Origin: Vagococcus_D sp963518325
GTDB lineage: Bacteria; Bacillota; Bacilli; Lactobacillales; Vagococcaceae
DNA: 64,000 nt
Assembly (NCBI RefSeq): GCF_963518325.1
Contig: NZ_CAUQJB010000005.1
Coordinates: 62,001 to 126,000, forward strand
Reading direction: 5' to 3'
This document shows positions 51,851-59,959 of this stretch, one piece after another. Position 1 is the stretch's first letter. Every line of letters starts with the position of its first letter. A program made the position numbers and the translations under genes. A model generated the notes under the pieces. It did not search any database. It was not told where the DNA came from and was given only the letters and a program-made list of their open reading frames with translations.

Positions 51851-53116
51851 TTAAATCCAAACTTTGGCAAGGAGATACAATAAAAATAAAGCTGAAATCA
51901 CCCACATTGGAAAGGAAATACTTTGACGTTTCCCTGCAAATGTTTTGACTACGGGGTATGCCACAAAACCAAAAGCTAATCCATCGGAAATACTCATGGA
52001 AAAAGCCATCATCACAATCATTAAAAAGGCAGGAAACCACTCGCTTAAATCAGCCAAATCAATGTGGCGGATATTTTCCATCATCATACAACCTGTAATG
52101 ATGATAACCGGCGACAAAGCCGAGCTAGGTATGAAGGATAGTAAGGGAATGGCAAAGACAGCTGCTAAAAACAGCAAACCAACAGTTACAGCCGTCGCCC
52201 CAGTCTTACCACCTTGCTGAATCCCCGTTGAGCTTTCCGCAGCTGGAATCGTCGGACTAGTCCCCAAGACACTGGATAACAACATGATAATACCATTTAC
52301 CCGAAAAACCTTTTTAAATCCTTGAGGAGTTAAACCAGTCAATAAGCCATTAAACAATCCCATGGATTCAAAAATCAAAATCATCGCCAGAGAAAAGGTT
52401 CCAAGAATAAATTCTGTCGTAAAAATTCTTGAAAAATCTAATTGACCGATAATACTCGGATAATGCTGAATGGCTGAAAGTGAAAATAAACTTTCAGTCT
52501 TCGGCACGATTTGAAATAAATTAGCGACAATAGTTGTTAAGATAATGCCGATAAAAAAACTGCCCTGAACATTCTTAAAAAGCAGGAACAAGGTTACCAC
52601 TAAGGAAGCCAAGGTTAATAGTAAAACAGGTGATTGAAAGGAATTCAGACTCATAAAAGTATGCTCTCCTCGAACAATGATCCCACCATTCTCTAACCCC
52701 ACGATAACTAAGAAAATGCCAATACCAGCTGTAATACCATGTTTCAAACTTTCTGGAACAGCTTCAATTAATATCTCAGTGAGAGGCGTATAGGCGACGA
52801 TCAGATAAACTAAACTAGCGCAGAAGCTGACAGCCAATGCCTCTTGCCAACTCATTTTCAGTGCGTACACTAAGGTATAAGTAAAAAAAGAATTAACCCC
52901 CATGCCCGTCGTAATGACAATCGGAACTTTGCCAATCAGTCCAATAGCTAAACAGCCAATAATCGAGATAAAGATCGTACCAAAAACACTCAGCTCAGGT
53001 GGAATTCCCGCCTCAGCTAAAATCATTGAATTAACCACGATGACATAGGAAATAGCAAAGAAAGAGGTTAAGCCTGCTAATATTTCTTTTTTTAGATCTA
53101 CCTTTTTTTCAATCAT
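51851..53116 (-). CDS. NCS2 family purine permease (PbuG/AzgA type)
   Basis: A 421-residue transporter with about 13 hydrophobic segments. The AzgA/PbuG marks are present: KKEILAGLTSFFAISYVIVVN, the TGMGVNSFFTY motif near residue 72, and SSTGIQQGGKTG (about 290). These carriers take up hypoxanthine, guanine, adenine or xanthine with protons. The start at 53116 gives AAGGAG 9 nt upstream. A long leader with a terminator precedes it; a recognised purine aptamer is not visible. Confidence 0.88.
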   Translation of the reverse strand: MIEKKVDLKKEILAGLTSFFAISYVIVVNSMILAEAGIPPELSVFGTIFISIIGCLAIGLIGKVPIVITTGMGVNSFFTYTLVYALKMSWQEALAVSFCASLVYLIVAYTPLTEILIEAVPESLKHGITAGIGIFLVIVGLENGGIIVRGEHTFMSLNSFQSPVLLLTLASLVVTLFLLFKNVQGSFFIGIILTTIVANLFQIVPKTESLFSLSAIQHYPSIIGQLDFSRIFTTEFILGTFSLAMILIFESMGLFNGLLTGLTPQGFKKVFRVNGIIMLLSSVLGTSPTIPAAESSTGIQQGGKTGATAVTVGLLFLAAVFAIPLLSFIPSSALSPVIIITGCMMMENIRHIDLADLSEWFPAFLMIVMMAFSMSISDGLAFGFVAYPVVKTFAGKRQSISFPMWVISALFLLYLLAKVWI

Positions 53117-53192
53117 TATCACTTGCTCCTTTTTTTATTAGAAAATCATTTAGAAAAGACCACAGCTAGTCCCACAGACTAAAACTGGACAC

Positions 53193-53235
53193 AAAAAAAG
53201 TATAGACGGGTAGCTTGTTGCCCACCCACCTATAC
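53193..53235 (-). terminator. Intrinsic terminator in front of the purine permease
   Basis: On the minus strand GTATAG (53235-53230) pairs with CTATAC (53205-53200), and the stem continues inward with GTGGGT/ACCCGT, followed by seven T (53199-53193). It is 76 nt before the permease start, so it may act as an attenuator. It could instead end transcription from the yeiH-like gene 275 nt upstream. Confidence 0.7.
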
Positions 53236-53331
53236 ATAAAGACGTTCTATATGAAGTTGTTAACCGATATCTAATGTATCATCAAATCATACGGAAAGCA
53301 AGCGCTAATCACTAGTTTCAGTAAAATAAAC

Positions 53332-53394
53332 CTAAAAGAGTAATACTATCAGAGCAAGGATTGCCTCAACTGTAAAATCAAGTTCATCTAACAT
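53332..53394 (-). CDS. Possible 20-residue leader peptide
   Basis: A short frame MLDELDFTVEAILALIVLLF with a GAGGA site 10 nt before its ATG. It lies between the yeiH-like gene and the permease terminator. The C-terminal half is very hydrophobic, like a small membrane peptide or toxin. It is too short for statistical support, so the call is weak. Confidence 0.25.
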   Translation of the reverse strand: MLDELDFTVEAILALIVLLF

Positions 53395-53413
53395 ATGGGT
53401 TCTTCCTCGCCTA

Positions 53414-53442
53414 TTCTATTTTCCAACTGCTCTAAATTCAAT
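53414..53442 (-). promoter_or_regulatory. Candidate promoter for the permease leader
   Basis: TTGAAT (53442-53437) and TAGAAT (53419-53414) are 17 bp apart on the minus strand. A TTGACA at 53472-53467 further upstream lacks a good partner. Confidence 0.4.
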
Positions 53443-53509
53443 TCTTATTAGGTTCATCTTTTGTGATGTCAACTTGACAGCCCTTGAACTGCCCAGAATG
53501 ACTTCTTTC

Positions 53510-54523
53510 TTACTTGATCAATAAAAAGATTAAAAGGACGGCAACTAAGACCTGACTGACACCAATGGTTCCGCCAAGAGCCATCGCTTTTGGCCCCTCT
53601 TTGATTAAGTCTTTGAACTTAACCCGCATGCCAATGCCCGCTAACGCAATAATTTCAAACTGACCACTGACTTTTTTAGCCACGATCGGCACGATGTCTG
53701 GAATATTACCAAAAGAAATCACTAGACAAAAAATAAAGAAAACAGTGATGAACCACGGAATCCCCACTTTGGCTTTTTTTCTGTTAGCAGACTTACCAAA
53801 CAAAGGCCCCTCTGATGTATTCATCTTTGAAAAACTTAAGGCGACTACTACTAATAAAACAATCCGTAAAATTTTAAAAATAGTTGCAAACTGGGTCACC
53901 TCTTCATTGACTAACTTACCAGAGGCAATCACCTGCCCGATTGATTGTAACACACCGCCGATCATCGCACTTGTCGGCAAGGTTTGATGCTGATACAATA
54001 AGCTAGTAATCAAAGGCAAGGCCACCATTAAGATCGTACCAGTCAAATTCACAATGGTAATTGAAATACCTTTATCTTTCTCGTCGGCTTCCAAAATGGG
54101 GCTGACGGTTCCAATGGCCGAAGACCCACATACAGCATTACCGGCACACATTAAGAGTGAAAATTTACGGCCGAACCCAAACCACTGTCCCAGCTTGTAT
54201 GCGACAATCACGGTAAGAGTCATCTGAATCACAATAAAACTGATGCCACGCCAGCCAACACTCATAACATCAGTAATATTCAAGGTCAATCCTGTTAAGG
54301 CAATCGAATATTCCAATAATTTACTTTCAGAAAAGCGAACACCTTTTCCTAAACTCTCACGGTTTAAAAAAGTATTCCCACATAAAATGCCTAATAGTAT
54401 GGCAAACAGTGCGCCTCCTATCTGTGGCACAAAACTGCCAATCACTTGGGCCACTAAAGCAATTAATAAACAGGCAGCAAACCCTTGCCAACGGTCTTTC
54501 ACCCATGTTATTATTTTTTTCAT
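53510..54523 (-). CDS. YeiH/UPF0324 family membrane protein (putative sulfate exporter)
   Basis: A 337-residue membrane protein with about ten helices. It matches the YeiH family: GGALFAILLGILCGN, LLMCAGNAVCGSSAIGTVSPILEADEKDKGI (seen in part) and the end GIGMRVKFKDLIKEGPKA. It is usually called a putative sulfate exporter, but transport has not been shown for most members. It is divergent from a LysR gene, as YeiH is from YeiE in other bacteria, which suggests control by that regulator. Confidence 0.87.
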   Translation of the reverse strand: MKKIITWVKDRWQGFAACLLIALVAQVIGSFVPQIGGALFAILLGILCGNTFLNRESLGKGVRFSESKLLEYSIALTGLTLNITDVMSVGWRGISFIVIQMTLTVIVAYKLGQWFGFGRKFSLLMCAGNAVCGSSAIGTVSPILEADEKDKGISITIVNLTGTILMVALPLITSLLYQHQTLPTSAMIGGVLQSIGQVIASGKLVNEEVTQFATIFKILRIVLLVVVALSFSKMNTSEGPLFGKSANRKKAKVGIPWFITVFFIFCLVISFGNIPDIVPIVAKKVSGQFEIIALAGIGMRVKFKDLIKEGPKAMALGGTIGVSQVLVAVLLIFLLIK

Positions 54524-54687
54524 CTACAACACTCCCTGAATCACGTTATTAAGCACTTCTCTTCAATGATTCTCAAAAACGACTCACCTAAAGCCTCGCT
54601 TTTACTACTAGAATAACATGAGACTGGAATAAAATAAAATTATCACTTATAATACGTCTATAATACCAGCTTATAAAGGAGACTATC

Positions 54688-55575
54688 ATGTTAGATTATC
54701 GTTACCAGACCTTCCTCGTTCTCTGTGTCGAACGAAATTACACTAAAGCAGCTGAAAAATTGTATATCACTCAACCTGCAGTCACCCAGCACATTCAATG
54801 GCTCGAACAAAAATATCAGACAAAACTTGTCACCTATCAGAATAGAGAGATCCGCTTAACAGAAAAAGGCCAGCTCCTATACGATTATTTACAAAATCTA
54901 CAAGCTCAAATCAAAAAAATCGAAAGTAATTTAGCCCACAAAGAAACGGCCAACAAAGATCTTAATTTTGCAACAACCCTTTCCATTGGTGATGATTTGC
55001 TACCGCGAATTATTCAAGCATTCGCTCAGTCTGATCCTCACCTAAACATTTCTTGTTTAGTTGAAAATACCCAGCAAATTTTACAACAATTACGGCGAGG
55101 TGACATCGATTTCGCTTTAGTAGAAGGTAACTTTCCCAAGCAAGAATTCGCTTATTACGAGCTGTCCTCTCAACCATTTATCGCAATTGCTTCAAATCAC
55201 AGTCACTATCAAACAGGTCAGATCTATGCCTTGGCAGATTTGCTGTCAGAAACCTTGATCACACGAGAAAAAGGCTCAGGTTCACGAAAAATTCTCGATA
55301 ATTTATTGGCTGAACAAAATTACGCTGTTGACGATTTTTCACGCTTATTAGAGTTAGGTAGCTTAAACAGCATTAAAGAATTGGTCAAAAATAATTTAGG
55401 CATTGCCTTTCTCTACGAAGAGGTTGTCAAAAAGGAATTGACCGGCCACGCTTACAAAAAGATTCAGATCGAACGTTTGGAAACATCTCACAGCTTCTAT
55501 TTTATTTATTTAAAAGCTAGCCTGTTCGAAGGGGAATTCACCCGTATTTTTGAACTAATTAAAGCCTTAGACTAA
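54688..55575 (+). CDS. LysR family regulator
   Basis: A 295-residue LysR-type regulator. The winged helix is at residues 1-60 (FLVLCVERNYTKAAEKLYITQPAVTQHIQWLEQ, seen in part), followed by the periplasmic-binding-like sensor domain at 90-290 with TREKGSGSRKILDNLL and LGSLNSIKELVKNNLGIAFLYE. These are typical of the CysB/YeiE branch. It is divergent from the yeiH-like gene with about 165 bp between them and probably regulates it. Ribosome site AAAGGAG. Confidence 0.92.
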   Translation: MLDYRYQTFLVLCVERNYTKAAEKLYITQPAVTQHIQWLEQKYQTKLVTYQNREIRLTEKGQLLYDYLQNLQAQIKKIESNLAHKETANKDLNFATTLSIGDDLLPRIIQAFAQSDPHLNISCLVENTQQILQQLRRGDIDFALVEGNFPKQEFAYYELSSQPFIAIASNHSHYQTGQIYALADLLSETLITREKGSGSRKILDNLLAEQNYAVDDFSRLLELGSLNSIKELVKNNLGIAFLYEEVVKKELTGHAYKKIQIERLETSHSFYFIYLKASLFEGEFTRIFELIKALD

Positions 55576-55652
55576 TTCAAACTATCTTTTTAGATTCTGT
55601 CTGCGTTATAATAATGTATATCGTATTGATTTATTAATTAGGAGGAATATCC

Positions 55653-56354
55653 ATGACTGAACAAAAATCACCACTTGAAGTCCCTGAAATTATGACTGAT
55701 TTAAGAAAAGATATTATAAAAGTCCCACCTGTTATCCGTCAGTGTAGCGGTATTCGCATTTTCGGCCGTCGGATTAAGTCCATCGTTTATTCCACTGATA
55801 TTGCGATTATTCGCAATATTGATGCTGATGCCGTGATTGCAGTCTATCCCTTCACCCCCCATCCCACAATTACTAAAAGCATTACTGAGGCTGCCGATAT
55901 TCCTGTTTTCTCTGGGGTTGGCGGTGGCTTAACACAAGGGAAACGATCCGTTCAAATGAGTATTTTCGCTGAATCCCAAGGCGCCATCGGTGTGGTTGTT
56001 AACGCTCCGACTCCTAAAGAAACCATTCAGGACATTGCAGAAGTAGTCGATATCCCTGTGGTCGGTACCATTACTTCCTTGTTCACCGATGTGGAAGAAC
56101 GCCTAAAAGCTGGTGTTTCCATCCTCAACGTTAGCGGTGGCAAAGACACTGCTAGCATCGTTCGTAAAATTCGTGAAGATTACCCTAAGATCCCCATTAT
56201 TGCCACAGGTGGCCCAACTGAGGAAGCAATCCTTGAAACCATCGAAGCTGGCGCCAACGCAATTACTTACACCCCCCCTTCCAACGGCCAGCTATTTAGT
56301 AAAAAAATGGATGTTTACCGAGATAAAGAAAAATCAGATGCCAAAAATAACTAA
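55653..56354 (+). CDS. Conserved TIM-barrel protein of unknown function
   Basis: A 233-residue protein with an apparent TIM-barrel fold. The C-terminal phosphate-binding half is clear: IPIIATGGPTEEAILETIEAGANAIT, preceded by strands ending NVSGG and GTITSLFTD. A middle loop has GVGGGLTQGKRS. I recognise it as a lactic-acid-bacterial protein often labelled hydrolase, with no proven reaction. It starts 77 nt after the LysR gene with its own GGAGG site, so it may be part of the same unit. A MITE-like element lies just after it. Confidence 0.7.
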   Translation: MTEQKSPLEVPEIMTDLRKDIIKVPPVIRQCSGIRIFGRRIKSIVYSTDIAIIRNIDADAVIAVYPFTPHPTITKSITEAADIPVFSGVGGGLTQGKRSVQMSIFAESQGAIGVVVNAPTPKETIQDIAEVVDIPVVGTITSLFTDVEERLKAGVSILNVSGGKDTASIVRKIREDYPKIPIIATGGPTEEAILETIEAGANAITYTPPSNGQLFSKKMDVYRDKEKSDAKNN

Positions 56355-56395
56355 GTTGCCAACAATCTAATCAGCGAAAAAAAACAACCGACAAG

Positions 56396-56583
56396 GAGGA
56401 TGCTGAAAAGTCCAAATTTTCTTAACCGAAAATTTGGACTTTTTATTTTTTCCCACTAGTATAGTAAATAATAATAAAATATGAAGGTTCATTTCCACTG
56501 GGAACGCTTATTTCAATCTATTTTGGAAACTGAATTTTCCTGATTTTTCTATTTTGTTATTTTATGAGTTTTTCAGCAGCCTC
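56396..56583. mobile_element. 188-bp MITE-like element with 8-bp target duplication
   Basis: The ends are inverted repeats, GAGG(A/C)TGCTGAAAA in each direction. It is flanked by an exact 8-bp direct repeat CCGACAAG at 56388-56395 and 56584-56591. Removing the element and one repeat restores a perfect hairpin AACAACCGAC-AA-GTCGGTTGTT with A and T runs, a typical terminator between the TIM-barrel and RRNPP genes. The element holds no ORF of note. An internal 16-bp hairpin (56406-56443) followed by T5ATTTTTT probably terminates transcription in the plus direction. Confidence 0.85.
56406..56450 (+). terminator. Terminator-like hairpin inside the MITE
   Basis: AAAAGTCCAAATTTTC (56406-56421) pairs perfectly with GAAAATTTGGACTTTT (56428-56443), loop TTAACC, followed by T-rich sequence. 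It may replace the terminator split by the insertion. Confidence 0.75.
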
Positions 56584-56602
56584 CCGACAAGTCGGTTGTT
56601 TT

Positions 56603-57445
56603 TTATTTAGTATAATCTACGAGTTTGTCTAAGGTATCTGAAATCGCCACAATTTCAATGGCTTCGTCCATCCGACCTAAATCTTTTAAGACAATCCCTT
56701 TTAGCATATATAGATCGCTCAAACGGTAATAACTCTTCTTTTTTTGACTCCATAAAACACCTTGTTCAATGTATTCTAAAGCCTCTGAGTATGTTTTTAA
56801 ATCAACAAAACTGGCTGAAATATTATAAAAGACTTTAATTAAATCAACTTTATCTCGTTTATTAATATCACTGTAAAACTGAGCGATGCTACGCTTCATA
56901 AATGATACACCTAGTTCGAATTTACCTTGATTGTAATAAACCCGACCTATCTCACTCAATAGCATCACTTCTATATCAGTAGCATGTTGCTTTTTCCGAT
57001 TATAAGTATAGTTCAAGCCATCTTGTAAAACAGTCAAGGCTTCAGTTGAACCTGGATTCAAGTAGCTTATGGCACAGCCTTTATAATAGGCGTATTCCTG
57101 TAATTCTAGCTTCGTTTTAAAGACAGAATTAGCTTTAGTTTCAATTTCATCGATAGTTTCTGTTAGTTCCGTCATTTTTTTACTGTGCTTGTATTGTTTT
57201 AACAATTCCAACCAATTATTGGCCGGTGCCTTAGCTGTTTCTTCACGAGTCAACACATAGTTGACGGAGACATTCAACCTTTCACATAACTTCTGCATAA
57301 CAAGAACATTAGGCACGACATCATTGTTTTCAATCCGGCTTAACATGCCCTGAGAACAGATATCTTCTGCTAATTCACCTTGTGATAAAAATCGATTTGT
57401 CCGTAATTCTTTGATAACAGTTCCATAAGTAAGTGAGTTGTACAT
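56603..57445 (-). CDS. RRNPP-type (Rgg/PlcR-like) HTH regulator
   Basis: A 280-residue protein. An XRE-type helix-turn-helix at residues 5-65 (LRTNRFLSQGELAEDICSQGMLSRIENND, seen in part) is followed by about five TPR-like helix pairs up to the C-terminus. This is the layout of PlcR/PrgX/Rgg regulators, which bind small exported peptides. No cognate peptide gene was found beside it. The stop codon overlaps the right arm of the split terminator. AAAGGAG lies 8 nt before the ATG. Upstream, the palindrome GTCTCA/TGAGAC (57520-57557) may be an operator. Confidence 0.85.
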   Translation of the reverse strand: MYNSLTYGTVIKELRTNRFLSQGELAEDICSQGMLSRIENNDVVPNVLVMQKLCERLNVSVNYVLTREETAKAPANNWLELLKQYKHSKKMTELTETIDEIETKANSVFKTKLELQEYAYYKGCAISYLNPGSTEALTVLQDGLNYTYNRKKQHATDIEVMLLSEIGRVYYNQGKFELGVSFMKRSIAQFYSDINKRDKVDLIKVFYNISASFVDLKTYSEALEYIEQGVLWSQKKKSYYRLSDLYMLKGIVLKDLGRMDEAIEIVAISDTLDKLVDYTK

Positions 57446-57706
57446 TGTTCCATCTCCTTTTTCTGTGTTGTTTTATTTATTACTTCTTACACAGTATAAA
57501 ATGAAAACAGATGTAACTGGTCTCAGATTTTCAGAAAATAATCACATTTTTTGAGACAAATGCCTTATTTATCATGCTTTTACCAACTAATCGTTATACC
57601 TTTTACGAACAAAAATCAGTTAAAACCTTGCAGCTATTAATAGCTTAATTATTCTACACCTTCCGCAAAAAGATCTTTTTATATACAGGTTTATGCAGAT
57701 ATACAT

Positions 57707-57738
57707 AAAAAAAGACGAAATAATCTCGTCTTTTTTTT
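57707..57738 (-). terminator. Terminator of the effector-binding protein gene
   Basis: AAAAAAAGACGA and TCGTCTTTTTTTT form an 11-12 bp stem with a short loop, 6 nt past the stop codon at 57744. Confidence 0.85.
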
Positions 57739-57743
57739 ACTAA

Positions 57744-58145
57744 TTAACTTTCGGAGTAAATTTCGATAAAAATGTCAATTGAACCATCTACGTCATACTT
57801 TTCATAGTCCAATCTATAAGCCCGTTTTAACGCACCTTGTTCCTCTAATGCCCAAATAGCTTGCCATGTTTGGTAAACAGCCATCTCTTGAGTTCGATCC
57901 ACTGGAAACACCCGATAGTTAGCCTTGTCATCAATGACTAGAGACCTGCCTTCAGCACTTCCACTGGCAATAGACAAGGTATAATCACCTTTATAATCAC
58001 TTTCAAATTCATGATATACCCCATAAAGGTTGCCTTCCTCCCTTAGCTTTCTCTGTGCTTCCGTCCAAACTCGCTGAATCTTATCCACCATCTCTAGATC
58101 CTTAAAATTATTTGTACGAACTGCTGCTAATTCATAAATATTCAT
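57744..58145 (-). CDS. GyrI/effector-binding-like protein
   Basis: A 133-residue protein resembling the stand-alone effector-binding domain of AraC-type and Cass2/GyrI proteins. It has YGVYHEFESDYKGDYTL and a C-terminal LDYEKYDVDGSIDIFIEI with the conserved Glu region. These domains bind small cationic compounds and can act as drug-binding proteins. Which ligand binds is unknown. It is followed at its 5' side by a WYL regulator gene in the same direction. Confidence 0.72.
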   Translation of the reverse strand: MNIYELAAVRTNNFKDLEMVDKIQRVWTEAQRKLREEGNLYGVYHEFESDYKGDYTLSIASGSAEGRSLVIDDKANYRVFPVDRTQEMAVYQTWQAIWALEEQGALKRAYRLDYEKYDVDGSIDIFIEIYSES

Positions 58146-58203
58146 CTTAAATCACCCTTTCCTTTTCATTATAAAGAAACTAAGCTGACAACAACCTGTC
58201 AGC

Positions 58204-59109
58204 TTAGTCCAAATAATTGTTTGCCATCCGATCAATTGCTTGAATATGGGCTTGCCTTAAAATCTCTGGCGCTAGCACCTTGACAGACGGGCCAAACATC
58301 AATAAAAAGGGGACTAAATTTTTCTCTCGGTCTTCCTCAAAGGACACGAGAATGTCGCCGTTGGCTAACACCCTCATGTCCTCCTCTGTAAAGAAGTCAA
58401 AAAGTTTCCCAAGCTCTTGGGCTGAAAAAAGACAGACAACCTCCTGTTGGGCCAATTGCTCCACCCTCTGCTTCAAAGACGGAGCCAAACGCCGTTCATC
58501 CAAGGTCATTATGTCACGAATACGCGTTAGCTTAAAGGCCCTTTCTTCTTGCCGTAACTCGCAGTAGGCCAATAAATACCAGCTACCATTTGTTAGTCGC
58601 AATTGCCAAGGGTTGATGATTCGTGTGGTTTGTTGGCCATTTGCCGACACATAGGAAATACGAATCTTGCGCTCTTTTTCCATCAGTCTCTCCAATAAGC
58701 TAAGTTTTTCTTTTGCTTCATCTTCGATTTGTTTTCGGTGCAGGGTGCTCTGCTCTATACTAAGGTGAGGAGTCGCCGGTTCTGTGACTAACAGACGCAA
58801 CTTATCGCTGATCCCCCGACCTACATCCGTTTCTGTCAACAGCTCCGTCTGTAGGTCCAAAGCTTTGATTAACCAAGCTTTTTCCTCTTCAGAGAAGGTG
58901 TAGCTATGAAGTTTAAAACCATCCATTAACTGATACCCACCCTCATTGCCATGAAGCGCAAAAATCGGAAATCCGGCATTTTCCAGAGTTATCATATCCC
59001 GATAAATGGTTCTCTTAGACACTTGAAAATGTTGGGCCATCTCCTTAGCTGTCACCTGTTTACGACTTAGAAGCAGTACTACTAAAGCTAATAAACGCTC
59101 CGTCTTCAT
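58204..59109 (-). CDS. WYL domain transcriptional regulator (YafY family)
   Basis: A 301-residue regulator. HTH_11 at residues 1-55 (KEMAQHFQVSKRTIYRDMITLENAG, seen in part) is followed by a WYL domain at about 135-210 (NPWQLRLTNGSWYLLAYCE) and a C-terminal wing. These proteins act as repressors or activators responding to nucleic acid or small ligands. GGAGG lies 6 nt before the ATG. The gene lies between the effector-binding protein gene and the YjbR gene, all in one direction, and may regulate them. Confidence 0.9.
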   Translation of the reverse strand: MKTERLLALVVLLLSRKQVTAKEMAQHFQVSKRTIYRDMITLENAGFPIFALHGNEGGYQLMDGFKLHSYTFSEEEKAWLIKALDLQTELLTETDVGRGISDKLRLLVTEPATPHLSIEQSTLHRKQIEDEAKEKLSLLERLMEKERKIRISYVSANGQQTTRIINPWQLRLTNGSWYLLAYCELRQEERAFKLTRIRDIMTLDERRLAPSLKQRVEQLAQQEVVCLFSAQELGKLFDFFTEEDMRVLANGDILVSFEEDREKNLVPFLLMFGPSVKVLAPEILRQAHIQAIDRMANNYLD

Positions 59110-59130
59110 TTCAGACCTCCATCATGTCAC

Positions 59131-59502
59131 TCAACTAGATTCAAGCAAACTTTTCTGAACTTTTTCAGGTAATTTTGCAAAGACCAACTCATAAGAACGC
59201 CTTAAATAAGCCAACAATTCTTCTTTACCAAAGGTTGATTGAGCCAACATAATCGAATTCCAATGGGTTTTATTCGTGTAGTAACCTGGTACGATAAAAT
59301 GATATTGCTCTCGCAGTTCTTCATTCTTTTCCGGATCCCCTTTAACCGTCATAACTACGTCCCCTGTTTTGGTTTCTCCAATCATACAAAAAAATTTATC
59401 AATCACCTCAAAGTATTCGCATTCCCAGGACTTTCGATAACTGGTTTTAACCCCGGGCCATTTTTGACTTTCGGCCTGTAAATAACTAATTAAATTTTCC
59501 AT
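59131..59502 (-). CDS. MmcQ/YjbR family DNA-binding-like protein
   Basis: A 123-residue small protein of the YjbR fold. It has PGVKTSYRKSWECEYFEVIDKFFC and the FIVPGYYTNKTHWNSIML core with the conserved His/Trp. The family has a wHTH-like shape and no settled role. Its ATG overlaps the TAA of the VOC gene just upstream (TAATG), so the pair is coupled and probably transcribed with it. Confidence 0.8.
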   Translation of the reverse strand: MENLISYLQAESQKWPGVKTSYRKSWECEYFEVIDKFFCMIGETKTGDVVMTVKGDPEKNEELREQYHFIVPGYYTNKTHWNSIMLAQSTFGKEELLAYLRRSYELVFAKLPEKVQKSLLESS

Positions 59503-59885
59503 TAATCAGTCTCCAAATTCGCAAAAAGACTGAGTAAGTTTCCATCAAGGTCCTTAATAATTACATACCGTTGCCCCCAAAAGGCATCCCAAGGCTCTTT
59601 GAAAACCTCATAACCAGCCAATTTAATTGCGGCTGTCACTTCATTGACTTCTGCCGGCGTCTCACATAAAAAAGCCAGCTCAATTTTATCTCCTTGGCTT
59701 TCTGGTACAAATCCGTAAATGCCGGCAATCATGTCACGAGTATTTAATGAGATTCTAACACCTTGATTAGTTAATTCCACATAAGCCTGCTTCGGGTCAC
59801 CGATTACCTTAAAACCTAATACCTCATAAAACTCAATCGCTTTTGCCATATCACTGACAACAATCCCTACCATATCTAATCTCAT
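59502..59885 (-). CDS. VOC (glyoxalase/bleomycin resistance) family protein
   Basis: A 127-residue VOC-fold protein. It starts MRLDMVGIVVSDMAKAIEFYEVLGF, the typical first beta-alpha-beta unit, and ends with the second module IKDLDGNLLSLF. Metal or ligand residues cannot be assigned with certainty. The start at 59885 is set by AGAGGTGG upstream; an ATG six codons earlier overlaps that site. It is coupled to the YjbR gene. A drug-binding or detoxification role is possible but unproved. Confidence 0.85.
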   Translation of the reverse strand: MRLDMVGIVVSDMAKAIEFYEVLGFKVIGDPKQAYVELTNQGVRISLNTRDMIAGIYGFVPESQGDKIELAFLCETPAEVNEVTAAIKLAGYEVFKEPWDAFWGQRYVIIKDLDGNLLSLFANLETD

Positions 59886-59959
59886 GTTTTCCACCTCTTT
59901 CATTATTATGACTATTCTACCTAATTAACTGATCTATGTCTTGGATAATTGCGACACCC

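Noticed and set aside
53200..53300. Possible purine riboswitch before the purine permease
   Set aside because: CTTCATATA resembles the P1/J1-2 start of a purine aptamer, but the P2-P3 arms and the conserved UUUCUACC joining segment are missing in the right order. Kept only as an unclassified leader.
57501..57554. A 17-codon frame as the signal peptide gene of the RRNPP regulator
   Set aside because: It has no ribosome site and no secretion signal.
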